Shown: positions 26,926 through 39,425 of the stretch, in pieces
How the letters are laid out: each line of letters starts with the position of its first letter
Numbering within the stretch: the first letter of the stretch is position 1
Assembly (NCBI RefSeq): GCF_905475395.1
Contig: NC_058340.1
Span: forward strand, 61,358,181-61,422,180
Origin: Chrysoperla carnea
Lineage: Eukaryota > Arthropoda > Insecta > Neuroptera > Chrysopidae
Length of the DNA stretch: 64,000 bases
Direction: 5' to 3'
Position numbers and translations under genes: made by a program
The notes under the pieces: model-generated
Databases searched by the model: none
The model's input: only the letters and a program-made list of their open reading frames with translations
Told to the model about the DNA's origin: nothing

Positions 26926-27690
26926 CGGAGTAAAACCGATAACTTTCAATCATACATTTAATATAAACAAATGAGTAGCATTATCAACATGGATGTTTGC
27001 AAAGTTTTCAACATAATTTGAACTTTTTTTTGAATGTAGAGTTTGTTTTTAGATTGAATTCAAAACCATATGACTGTTAACTTCCAAGGTCAAGTTTTGA
27101 TTTGATTAAGTTGTATATTCGAATAAAGATTTAATCGATATTCCTGTCGGTAAATATGAATTTATTCCCAACATTTAAAAAAAAATTTTGTCTGGCTGGT
27201 AATTTAGTTGTATATACGCACATCGTGTTAAAACTTTTGAATAAATTCGAGTAGAATGCTGCTGTCTGGGGGGTATGTATATATATGGTACGTTTTATCT
27301 GAATATAATGTCAACAAGATTGTGAAAGGATCTAGCCGGTTAAGCGTATGAAAACTGTACTCGCGTCTGATGAAGGGTTCTTACCTTGTTTTTATTGTTT
27401 TCATCTAAAATAGTCATCACAATAGAGGTAGCAACTCTGAACGTAAAAATTTTTTTTTCTCAGTACCTACCGAAGATTGAAACTGTACATGACTATCGAT
27501 AATTATAATAAGTATATTTTTTTTATAATTTTTGCAAAATGGGTTAAGAGCCAGGCCAAAAAAAATTCGTTTAATTTACTAAAGCTGACAATTTGGGGAT
27601 TGGTTATAGTAGTTGTGTACACACACATACTGCGGTCAGTCAAGCGAACGATAGAACAGGGGTCAGATATATGAAACGGTTAAGTTTTAC

Positions 27691-28166
27691 GTGGTACTAA
27701 AATGAATTTACTAAAGCTGAAAATTGTTATACAGATTGCATATAAATAAAAGTTATGATTGTCAATCAGTTAGTTGTTAGAACAGAGCTGGTCAGTCAGC
27801 TCTTATTTATGAAAAATGAATACATCAGATCATTTATGATTTCTATATTGCATATGAATAACAGTTATGACAGTCAGTCAGTAAAATGTTAGAACAGGGC
27901 TCGTCAGACAGCCGTTATTTATGAACAATGAATAAATAATATCCATTAATGATTTCCGTGGTATTTAAATGAATTTATTAAATCTGAAAATATACAAGCT
28001 GTAAAACAATTTTTAGCTAAACTCATTTGAATACCACGTAAATCATAAATGAATATTATTTATTTATTGTTCACAAATAAGGGCTGACTGGCCAGCCCTG
28101 TTATCTATATGCAATATACAAGCTGTATAACAATTTTCAAATTAATAAATTCATTTAAATACCACG
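27691..28166. repeat. Nested direct and inverted repeat block
   Basis: Two or more degenerate direct copies (GTGGTA-TAAATGAATTTA, TCAGTCAG, AACAGGGCT, TTATTTATGAA-AATGAAT) are followed by an inverted counterpart (AAGGGCTGACTGGCC...TTCATTTAAATACCAC). The block can fold into alternative long hairpins. Confidence 0.55.
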
Positions 28167-29376
28167 AAAATCATAAATGAATCTTATCTATTTATCGATT
28201 ATAAATAATTTCGAAGCAATTCCTGCCAATATCTTACAAACTTGCCATTCTATGGCAAAAATGATCCAGATTTTCAAGTAAACAAAAGGTCAAGTTTTTA
28301 CAACAAATAACAAGGGGATTAACTAACAACTAAGAGTATGAGAAGTTCTTATGACCTTCTCAAGAAAATTTTCTGATTCCTCGCTTAAGTACTTGTATAG
28401 TATGCATCTTTAATTCTAATCTAAGCTTATGAAAAGACACCACAAAGCCCGTCTGCCCTAAGATAAAACAGACCTTTGGTATTATAGTTCTGATGATTCA
28501 CAAATATACTCTACCAACAACCATTTCGAAGTATTACACAATACAATATATGTATATTGCGTTCTAGTCGTCAGTCGACATTCTGTTACGTGATAAGTTA
28601 TGTATGTGTGTTTGTGTGTATGTGTATGAGCAGACTGACTGACCTGGCGCGGCGGCGAGCACGGCAACATAACAACACCGGGTTTGATGATATACCTAGT
28701 GGAGGGTATGTATATCTCGATGAAGAAGAAATGTTGATGGTTTTTTTTTTATAATAATCCTATGTTGCGCAATAATATTACGCTTGTTTTAAATAAAAAA
28801 TCAACAACGTCACTAAAGTTTTCATTTAAAAATAAAACCTGTTGTGTATGTATATGTAAAACCTTAAAACCTACAAGGTATTTTCCTTTTAAAGATGTAA
28901 TTCCGTATCAAATACCAGATTCTTTGGATTGAAGATTTTATTTTGAATATAAAAAAAAGGTAATTGGGAATATCGCACTTTTTACCTGCTCAATGTCTTC
29001 TATTTATTATTGACTTAAACCTTAAACTGTAGATTTTGAAATAAAAGTTTTTAGAGTATTTACAATATATAGAGGTATTTAAATAATTAACTTACAAAAT
29101 ACTTTTTTAAAATAACATATACAAAATTTATAATATTCCAAAAAGGATTATAAGACTGTAACTGTAACTGTAAGACTTACAGTGTAAGTACAAAGTTTTG
29201 AAAATAATTTTAATTTTATGAGATATAGGCACCAAAAAAAGACATATTCAAACCAATGCTGGTTATTGTTAGAAATTATACAGGTAAAAATTTATCCCTG
29301 CAAAAGAAAGACCGTTTTGAATATATTTTCAATGCATTTTTTTTTTTTTGAAAACTTTTAAAAGAAATTCATTAAA

Positions 29377-30054
29377 AACAAGTGAAAACAAACAATTGAC
29401 TGAATTAATTGTTGAAATACCATGCAGAGTCAGTGTTGATTTCTTTATCACATTACACATACATATACTTGATTAAATAAAAATCACAACAGTTAAAACA
29501 TTCTAAGCGTACTCATCATATGTTATGTTATAATAGTAACACTTAGAATGTTTTAATTCGAGCGTTTTTAATGACATAGAGTATACATGTCACACATACA
29601 TAACTGATATTCAAGTATGGTACATACTGTAAAATTTCCGCCAAATTGACGCCCTCACGGGTAAACAGTGATGTTTACGAAAAAATGTTTCAAGCAAAAG
29701 TTGTTTATTTTTTGATAAGGTACATTTTTTACATTTAAACTTTTGTTCTATCTCTAACGGTTTACAAGATGGATCCTACGGACCCAAGACCCAATTGACC
29801 TATGATGCTCATTTACGAACTCGACCTCACTTTTTACGTCCTGAAACGCTGTAAAAATTTCAGCTCGATATCTTTTTTCGTTTTTGAGTTATCGTGTCCA
29901 CAGACGGACGGACGGACAACCGGAAATGGACTAATTAGGTGATTCTATGAACACCTATAGCAAAATTTTGTGCGTGACATTAATATTTTTAAGCGTTACA
30001 AACTTGGGACTAAACTTAGTATACCTTGGCATATTACATATATGCATGGTATAA
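29377..30054 (+). repeat. R1 dispersed repeat, copy 6, with an insertion
   Basis: This is a full-length R1 interrupted at about 29467-29585 by extra sequence with its own inverted arms, AAAACATTCTAAG and CTTAGAATGTTTT. The open frame at 29970-30218 starts inside its right end and is not a gene. Confidence 0.75.
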
Positions 30055-30298
30055 TAAGATTATATTATCATAGTGTCTGTCACCAGGTTCTCGTCGCTCA
30101 TTTTCTTTTAAACTCTGAAACGTTAGGTTGCGTCATTGGATGTAACCACGTCAGAATAATTTTATTAGTTTATATCGTTTATTTAACGTCAAAACCAAGA
30201 AGATTGTTAGCCTGGTGAAGAGTATGTCGTTTTCACGTGTTTAGGATTCAGTATACAATTTTAAAATGATCCAATTAAACCATAAGAAGTTCTAGAAT

Positions 30299-30964
30299 TA
30301 ACAAGTGAAAATAAAGAACTGAGTTAATTGTTGAAATACCATTTATAGACAGTGTTCAATATCAGTGCTTGTATTATTTTTATAAATAAATTTTAAAAGA
30401 TTCATTTGAGTTTTGAAATTTTGTTGTATCTGTTACGGTTTAAAAGATGAGTCCTACGGACCAATGACCTAATTGACCTACATTGCTCGTTCACGAATTC
30501 AAAGTCACTTTTTACATACTGAACACGTTATAAAATTTTCAGCACGATAGCTACTTTCATTTTTGAGTTATCGTGCTTATGGATCGATGGACGAACAGGT
30601 AAACGAAAATGAACTAATTAAATGACGTTATAAACATCTGTATCAAAATTTTATTTGTATATTAAAGGAGTGTTATAAGTTTGACCCACTATGTGTGTCT
30701 GTCTGTCTATCTGTGGCATAGTAGCGCCTAAACGGATGAACCAATTTGGATTTTTTTGTTTCGCCTGGAAGGCAATTTTATAGGGAGTGTTCCTACCTTT
30801 AAGGCGCTACTATGTTTAGTTTGGAGAAGACTCTAGAGTGTTCTTAGATACGTTCCAAGTACGAGTTTAGGGTTTCGCACCCGAACAAATTCTCGTTAAG
30901 CTCTAGTTACAAACTTGGGACTAACTTTAATATACTCTGATATATTTCATATACAGGGTATACA
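30299..30964 (+). repeat. R1 dispersed repeat, copy 7, diverged and interrupted
   Basis: The left and right ends match R1, but the copy is diverged. It is split at about 30664-30907 by sequence containing CATAGTAGCGCCTAAAC and its mirror AAGGCGCTACTATG. Confidence 0.65.
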
Positions 30965-32498
30965 AAGTAGCCTCGAGTACTTGAGCTTGCAAAATTCTGA
31001 CGAACTACTGACGATTTTGAACGGCTATTTCTCGAAAAACTCGGAAACACCTCTCCTTGCAAACACGGAAGACATTTTTTTTACAATAAGTGATGGTATT
31101 ATCAAGCGATTGCCTGACAACTTTTCTTGTATTTCTTTAAATTCGGGTGGGCGGTTTAGGTGCTACGATGTCAAACTTATAACACCCCTTTTTTTAATTT
31201 GGGGGTTAAAAAATAATACGAACTTTAGTAGAAACCAAGCCCTTATTTTCCAAAACTAAACAATATTGTTATCCGCTTGTGCACTATTAACGTAATTATT
31301 AATTTTTCGGAACCTTTGATACGAATGTCTCAACTCACACTTGTATTCTAATCATTTTATTTCTTTTTATAATCGTAATGACGTCAAAATGATATTTATA
31401 AGTCAAAAAATTTAAGGACATTTTATGTAACACGTACATATAAATTTATTTTCGTGAATGTCCTTGAATTGTTGCTGATTTAATTAGCGGGCGACAATTT
31501 TTAATCGAAGGAACTTTAAAAACAATTATTCAACTTTATTCGGCTATGCAATGTGCAACTTATATCTATTCAAATTTTTATAGCTGTGTATATAATTACA
31601 GGTCAAAGGTTGCAATGATTAGAAAAATAGAAGCAAAAGAAAAATTTCCTAATATTTCTTTAAATTTTACATTATTGCCCCTTTTTATAAATTCCTGCTT
31701 CTTGAGAAAAGAAAATTACCATAGAAAAAAAATTTGTTGATTAGATTACAGGGTGCACAAAACTTGACAACAACACAAAATTATCCAAAAATTGTATCAA
31801 TACGGTTTTGTCACCCTGTAACTTGGAACATCCTGTAATTTGGTCAATTTTGATTCAAAATTTTATTTCTAGCCACGTGTAAGTAATGATTGAAGAAAAA
31901 AATTATAATTTTTACTTTTAGATAAAAGCTTGTGTTTTCAAAGTATCTCCTTTTTGTTAAAATTGTTCCCTGATAAGGTTAAAAGGTCGCAAGGTTATTT
32001 TATAAAATACAAATTGATAAAACATTACTCTTTTTGGTGACCACTAAAAAGCAAGATAATGAATGGTCAGCAAAGTATAAGTAGCTTGTGATAAAATATT
32101 AAAATTATTTTATCCTTATTATGAATATTAAATAATATTCTGACATTGTAACAAGGTTTGTTAATGACCTAAAAATAAGTTTAAAAAATTTGCCAAGTAT
32201 GAATTTTATTCATGCAAGGGGTTCTGTACAACATACAAAAAAAAAAAAAACAGAATGAGTTCGAATAATACGTATAACATTTTTTACCTTATATGTTTCT
32301 ACAAAGTGATCAAATGGATTAAACACTCGGAATCTACTTAAGAAATTTTCAAAAATATACAGTGTGTCGAATTAGGTCGGAACCATATGGAAAACTTGTT
32401 TATTATTTGTTTTATGTAAAAAAGGTATTTCTGATAAAAAGTTCATGCGTAAAACATAAATTTCCCGAATGAAAAAAAAATTTTTTAATATTACTTAA

Positions 32499-32998
32499 GG
32501 TAGTACCAGCATGAAATCACTTTTCGACAGATTTGGCCGAATTTTTTTTCTCGGGTTTATAATAGCTTTATTTATGAATTCCTAAAATTTCATAATTTTT
32601 GACCGTTTAGATCGCGAGATATTTAAAGACAAAGTTCGCGATTTTGAGGGTCATGTCCCATTTAAAGCATGTAAAATGTCCGGTCTCTCCAACTATTTTT
32701 CATGATATTATTATATATTGAAGAAAAAGTAGAAAAAAATGTTTATACAATACAATTCTAAAAAAAAAATTTAGAAATTAATTTTCACTTTCGAGATATT
32801 AATTTTGACGTAAATTGATCGAAATTGGGACGTTGTCATAATTATTTCCCATTTTAAACGGTCAAAATTTCTGAAACTTTGGTAATTAATAGTAAGCATT
32901 ATTAAATTCTTAAATTTAATTTTTCGTTAAATTCTGTCGAAAAAAAAATTGTACCATTGCTTTAACATAGAAACTGCAAATACCATGCTGGAACATCC
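32499..32998. mobile_element. TTAA-flanked MITE, 500 bp
   Basis: TTAA at 32495-32498 and 32999-33002 flanks inverted ends GGTAGTACCAGCATG and CATGCTGGAACATCC. TTAA target sites are typical of piggyBac-type transposition. The interior has no transposase. Confidence 0.6.
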
Positions 32999-33477
32999 TT
33001 AAGTCATATTTTATCGTCTAAAGTGAAATAAGGTTATGGTTAGGATTTTCATCAAACCAAATTTTGCAGTATTTGCCCAAAAATATATTGCATAGTGTTA
33101 GTTATGCTCAAAAATCGAAAGCATCTACCTGCCTTTGTTTTCCATTTTCCAATTTAGGATTGAGTTTTCATGGTTAACACGGAGACTTTTTTTGGTGGAA
33201 AAAGTGATATATCCGAGTTTTCGTGATCGATTATAAAATATAATAGACCACTTGATCTAAGATGCTTTTTAGCCATTCAAGAAACGAAAAAAGCCTTATA
33301 TTGAACCAAAAAGAAAAAATACAAATTTTGAAATTTTCGAGCGTTATGTGAGCGTATGTCGGTGTCAGTAAAGGAAAAAAATTATGGAAAAAATTTGGTC
33401 ATATTTCCCGGATTTAAATCTAAATTAGGTTTAATATTCCATTAGAATCAAATAACAAAATTTTTAGACCCATTTAG

Positions 33478-33783
33478 AGTCTAAATGGCCAAGCGGTCTA
33501 AGGCGTTTGTCTTTGTCTGTTTGTTTCATTTAGACTTAGGTTGCGGGTTCGAATCCAGGCAGCGGCAGCGTGAACAATTTATAATTAATGGGAGTGCAGA
33601 ATTGATCACATTGTCGTCTTTTGGATAAGAACGAAGTTACCGACTCCACCCACATCAAAATGTAATTGTAAATATGTTTGTAATTAAATAAATAAAGATT
33701 AACAAATAATTATGTGGGTGGCTTCTGTTATAGGCGTATATGTCAGAGAAACGGAGGTTAAGCCCCATTATTAAAAAAAAAAA
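33478..33783 (+). mobile_element. tRNA-derived SINE (tRNA-Leu/Ser-like head)
   Basis: An A-box-like TGGCCAAGCGGTCTAAGG (33486-33503) and a perfect B-box GGTTCGAATCC (33546-33556) form a degenerate tRNA head with a long-variable-arm layout. The acceptor and T stems no longer pair fully. A GC-richer body and AT-rich tail follow, possibly ending in the poly-A at about 33771-33783. The tRNA itself is unlikely to be functional. Confidence 0.65.
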
Positions 33784-34344
33784 ATTTTATTGTAATGAAT
33801 TCAAAGCTCTGATTAAATTTTTTTTATTCCAATTTACCAAACATACTGTATACATAAATTTCGGGCAATTTAAAACCTGCAATTGATTATTAAATTAAAA
33901 TCTTAATTAATAAGCAAGATGGGGGAAGAGGGAGGAGATCTTTAAAAGAATAATGAACGTGACATCCAATGATCAATTCATATCGCTTCTAATCAGTCTA
34001 ATCTAAACTTGTCAATAATTAAAAGATAATGGCAACCATGTTGCAAAAATTAATTACGTTGTTCTACATATATTTCATTTCAGATAAACTGAACTTTTTA
34101 TATTGATAAAAAAGAAATGTTTTAAGTTATTTATTTGCAAATTGTTTAAAATATTTTATATAATTAATAATAAAGCCGTTGCGGACCTTCTCAATCTCAT
34201 TATATTTGTCAGCCAACCAAATATTCTACGAAATACGTAAAGATAATCTTTGCTAAAATTTTTGAGAAATACAGTAAAATTTGAGTAAATTTAAAATTGA
34301 GACGCGTCCTTAAAAAGAAGAGAGCAAATTAAGTTTACCCTAAT

Positions 34345-34600
34345 TTGCTTTCAAACAAAAGTTGTAAAATTTTGTATAAGGAATATTTTTTACATTCAAA
34401 CTTTTTTGTTCTATCTCTAACGGTTTACAAGATTCACCCAATTGACCTATATTGCTCATTTAGAGCTAAAACTCACTTTTTACAACCTGTGCATGCTACA
34501 AAATGATATTTCTTTACGTTTTTGAGTTATCGTGTTCACGGATAGACGAGCAGACAAACGGAAATGGCCTAATTATTTTAATTCTAACCTTTACAAACTT
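34345..34600 (+). repeat. R1 dispersed repeat, fragment (copy 8)
   Basis: It matches the R1 centre (CAAACAAAAGTTG, TTCTATCTCTAACGGTTTACAAGAT, CCAATTGACCTAT, GGAAATGG) with several deletions. Both ends are lost. Confidence 0.55.
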
Positions 34601-35652
34601 TGATGCCCAATTTCCCCAAAGCTATAAAAGACAGAAAGATAAAAATTTGTAGGTTGCCTCAACTATTGAGACTCATGAAAATTCTTTGAAAAAAACTGTC
34701 CTTAAATAGTTTCCTAGAAAATACTTCGAAAAATTTTCGATAATTATAACATATGGCAATCGGAAGGCGCTATAAATTTGTTGGTTTTTACAACTTTTAT
34801 GATTTATTTAAAAATTTGATTTGTTAATTTTCACTTATTTTTTATAAAAATGCTTCAAAGCGGGTTTAAAAACCGTACCAGAATTTCGGTGACTTTGGAA
34901 AACTTGTGGATATATATATATTCAATACAATTTTTTATTGAACTGCAATTACTGAATAAAAAACTTTTCTTGGAAGATTTAAAGATCAGTTAACGCTTCA
35001 AAATATTAATTTTCTTATTTAAAAATCAGTTCAAAACAAAGAAAATCAAGTTTTATTATTAATTTGTTATGCATTCTTATACCATTATGATTAAAATATT
35101 CGTCAAATTAAAATTAGATAATTTTTTAAGCTCGATTATATGTTCATTTTACATGAAATACACTATAATCAAAATATATACAAAAAGACCTCTAACCAAA
35201 AAATTTTTTAAATTAAAAATGAATAAAATGGATGTCGACCATGGGATTTAAATAAAAACTCTCATTTGGTGAACACCAACAACCAGTAACTAATCTTATT
35301 TTAGGTCATTTTAAAGGTAAAAACCTTGAATGTGTATCAACCAACGTACAGGCAATGGAGAGAAGCTGCCCGTCATGCTTACCAACAACCAACGAGAAAG
35401 TTGATTTCATATTTCATGAGTTGAGATATTCAAAATAAGTTGATCATATTGTTTTTGTTTTTTGGTATCGAATACACTTTTATTTCTTCGAATTATTTTC
35501 AATTAAAAAAAAAAAACACGTGGTGAGAAATCCACCCACAAAATAAACGAATCATAATTTTGAAAATAAAATATTGAATGAAACGCGTAAGATAATTGTT
35601 ATTTTAAGAAATTAGTAACTAAAAATAAATTTTCAAATATGTTACTTTTTTT

Positions 35653-36020
35653 TATACCATGTATATGAAATATACCAAGGTATACTAAGTTTAGTCTCAA
35701 GTTTTTAACGCTTAAAAATATTGATGCTATGAACAAAATTTTGGTATAGGTGTTCATAAAATCACCTAATTAGTCCATTTTCGGCTGTCTGTTTGTCTAC
35801 CGTCTGTCGGCCTGTCCGTCTGTCATCACGGTTACTCAAAAACGAAAAGAGATATAAAGCTGAAATATTTATAGTGTGCTGAAGATGTAAAAAGTGAGGT
35901 CGAGTTCGTAAATCAGCAACATAGGTCAATTGGGTCTTGCGTCCGTAGAACCAATCTTGTAAACCGTTAGAAATAGAATAGAAGTTTAAATGTAAGAAAT
36001 GTAAAAAAAAAGGAATAAAA
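35653..36020 (-). repeat. R1 dispersed repeat, copy 9 (reverse, truncated)
   Basis: It starts with TATACCATGTATATGAAATATACC and continues to the reversed TAACGGTTTACAAG block. The distal (family left) end is missing. Confidence 0.7.
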
Positions 36021-36271
36021 GTTTAAATGTAAAAAATCCCGGAGAATTGATTGCCTAAGAGCTCCGGCATGGATTAATACGGCACTTTTAAAATGGCAAA
36101 AATTTTATATCACGGCAAATAATAGCAATTTTATAATAAGCAAAATTGTAGAAAATAAATTTTGCTAGGTTTACAGAGATATTTACAACTTATAGTTCGA
36201 ATCTAATAAAATAATAGAACATTATTTTTAGTTTCGAAATGCAAACATGACCTGTCCCAATGAAATGTACG

Positions 36272-36388
36272 TAGAGTTCGTACAAAACGAAGTGGCACCG
36301 AGCAAGAGAGAGTGTAGATACGAGTGCACATACATATACATCATACACTCTCTCTTGCTCGGTGCCACTTCGTTTTGTACGAACTCTA
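36272..36388. repeat. Perfect 45-bp inverted repeat with 27-bp loop
   Basis: The arm at 36272-36316 (TAGAGTTCGTACAAAACG... to ...GAGAGAGTGTA) is the exact complement of 36344-36388. With one mismatch the arms extend to a GTAC on each side. The spacer is 36317-36343. The arms are clearly GC-richer than the neighbourhood, and their identity implies recent origin or selection. Confidence 0.85.
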
Positions 36389-36570
36389 AGTACTCTTGAC
36401 TATTTCATAATTTACAGTGTGACTCAATGTGTAATGGGAACCAAAATATATTTTATTAAATTTTATAATAAAAAGTTATTCTTCAGAGAAATCCCTGCTT
36501 AATGAGAAAATAAGAAAAACATAAGCATATTTTTGATAAAACTACAGTCTCCAGTAATTAAAAACAAAAT

Positions 36571-37119
36571 TAACAAGTGAAAACAAACAACTGAGTTAAT
36601 TGTTGAAATACCATGCATGGACAGTGTTGATTACTCTATCACTTTACACATGCATACATGTCACACATACGTAACTGAAATCCCCATATAATACAAACTA
36701 TCCAATAATTTACGCCTAATTTGCGTCCTCACGGGTAACCAGTGAAGTTTACGAAAAAATGTTTCAAACAAAAGTTGTTTATTTTTTAATCAGGAAGATT
36801 TTTTACATTTAAACTTTTGTTTTATCTCTAACGGTTTACAAGATGGGTCCTTCGGACCCATAGATCAAGATCCAATTGACCTATGTCCTTCGGACCCATA
36901 GATCAAGATCCAATTGAGCTATGTTGCTCATTTACGAATTTGACCTCACTTTTTACGTCCTGAGTACGCTGTAAAAATTTCAGCTTGATATCTTTTTTCA
37001 TTTTTTTAACTGATTTTATGAACACATATACCAAAATTTTGTTCATAGCATCAATATTTTTAAGCGTTACAAACTTGGGACTAAACTTAGTATACCTTGC
37101 ATATATGCATGGTGTAAAA
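36571..37119 (+). repeat. R1 dispersed repeat, copy 10, with internal 38-bp duplication
   Basis: This is a full-length R1 from TAACAAGTGAAAACAAAC to the ATATATGCATGGTGTAA end. At 36846-36921 a 38-bp unit (GTCCTTCGGACCCATAG... onward) is repeated twice in tandem. The GACGGACGG...CCGGAAATGG segment is deleted. Confidence 0.75.
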
Positions 37120-38776
37120 ATTATTTATAATATATATATAAATCCTTAATATACAGAGTGCAGAAATTACAAAATTTTTTTAAATTTTGTAAGTTTGAAA
37201 AAGTTGATTGTAGGATTATTAAATATTCCAGTACAAAAACAATGGTGCCTTATTCTATTGTCAAAATAATAATTGTCTTTCTCATTAATTTTCTAACATT
37301 TTAAATATATTAGGATTTAAGCTACTTTTTCAACTTTCCACGAAAAGTGTAATTCCAATGAATTATTTTTCAAAGAAATAGGTTGATAATTAAAGTTTAC
37401 TACAATTAACAAACATGAAATCTATTTAACCTAAATTTTTGTTTAATCCATTATTAAAATAATCTTTGTTAAATGTGGACTAAGCTAATTTGATCATTCA
37501 CTGCTCTAACTCACTTGATCATACGTGAAAATTTGTCTACCGTATGGAAACTTTTAAGTGTCTTTGTTTTCAAACACCTATTTTTATTATTATAGTTAAA
37601 CCTCTTTAAAAAAAGACTTGAGGTTATATAAATAAGTTCTAGTTGATTGCTAACACCCCCTCCCCCTCATTCTTACACATTAAATTACATATTATTAAAA
37701 TATAAATGATCAAATCAATAACAATAAATAAAAAATCAAAATAATTTGACCTTTAGATTAAAACTTTTTGTAATCTGAGGTCAGACTATAAGAAAAAACC
37801 CCTTTAAAACACACTGTTGCTATGCTATTTACAAAACTAAATATAAATATAGGACCTACTTAAACACCTCAACTCATATTACCACGAACTTAAAATAACC
37901 AATTTATTTTGGCTTTAATAAAAACTTGTTATCAAAAAGTATTTTATTTATAAAATTAAGCAACGTGTGAGATCTGAATCAAACTAGAAATAAAAAACGT
38001 GAGCTCTCAATTTAAAAATGAAAACTATAAATTGTATCCAAAAAGGATTAATCATAAATATATAGAGTTCCAAAACAAAAATAGAACAATATGTTCCATA
38101 AACAAAGTTGAAAAAAACCATATTGTACGAAACTTTAAATGGTACTGTTGTTGGGTGGTATATGAATGAGTCTATTACAGTAAAAACTATTTTTGTTAAA
38201 AAATGAGAATTTACCTCTCTATCACCTGAGTTGAAAACGGTTTCATTTGCATTGTGTCATCGGTGACAAAGTTATAATTTTATAAAATCAGCCATCTTGA
38301 GTGATTTATTTTATACTGTTACGGTTTTTTTTTTATGTTTATTATTTATTATTCCTCAAATCCTCACACAAATGTCACGAAACCAACACTATTTTCGTCA
38401 ACATAATATGTTTTGAAACGAAGCCACTTCACAAAATTTCTCCTCACAAAACACACAAACACCCCCAAATTAGGTCAATATATTGAACATAATTGTTTGT
38501 CCAGTTTTATAAAACCAATACACAATTATTTTGTACATTATTTCTTGATTTCACAAAGCATTTTTAATTTTTTCTACGCACAAAGATATTCATGACCAAT
38601 TCTACACTGTGTTACAAAACACACTAAAATTACAATACCAACAAAGATTTGATCGTTACTTCGTATTACATCGTGTTAGTGTTATACTTTCGCGACTTCA
38701 ATCCAATTTAACCAACTTGAACAGAACATATTTCTTGTAAATTTCTATACCATTCACTGACTATTGTATTCGTTGT

Positions 38777-39156
38777 GTGCGTAGTCATGGTGGGGATAAT
38801 AAAATCGATGCCAGCGCTTTAAGTGAAAAATTTTGGAGATAAAGTGGGCTGTTATGACTAATTTGCAATTATTTACATGTTAATGATATAGAAACTGTCA
38901 AATTAAAATGATTGAAAAACACTAATTAATTAAACTTAATGCATTAAAAATTGTGAAAATAAGAAATCAAATTGTACAAATATTATTTTTCAAATGTTAA
39001 TTATCGTAATTATTTATTTAAATTTGTGAAACAAGAATATTAAATTTTAAATGTAAGTTTTCAATGCAATCCACACAATTATATATGCATCCATTAATTC
39101 TATAATTAAAGTAGTGTATCGTTGTCATGGAAACGAAATTCACGCTCGGAGCGAAT
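38777..39156. repeat. R3 duplicated segment, copy 2
   Basis: It aligns over about 380 bp with 18751-19136, from GTGCGTAGTCATGG to CATGGAAACG. There are small indels but no large gaps. Confidence 0.65.
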
Positions 39157-39425
39157 ACATATACATATTTGTAATATACACGTAATTTCTAGTATTATTT
39201 TACTTGTATTTAAAACGATGTTTCACGAATTTACACGAATTATTAGAATTTTATTTTTATATCATGTATCTATCGCTATCCCATTATTGTGAATGTTTGT
39301 AGGCAATCGGAAATCCGTCATTTTTTAGTTTACCTAGATCACCCAATAGTAGACCATGTATTGCAAAGCAACTGAAACCCAACTTGCTTGCAACATAAAT
39401 ATTCACACAATTTGAAAAAAGTAAA

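Noticed and set aside
30915-31259. 114-codon plus-strand open frame
   Set aside because: It starts within an R1 right end, has no recognisable domain, and its start is not convincing. It is probably a chance frame in repeat sequence.
33478-33560. Functional tRNA-Leu gene
   Set aside because: The A and B boxes are good, but the acceptor and T stems do not pair and the anticodon arm is irregular. A SINE head fits better.
35314-35428. Open stretch after an acceptor-like CTTATTTTAG, including YRQWREAARHAYQQPTRK
   Set aside because: The composition is protein-like, but there is no start, no donor and no recognised family. It could be the last exon of something upstream, but nothing connects to it.
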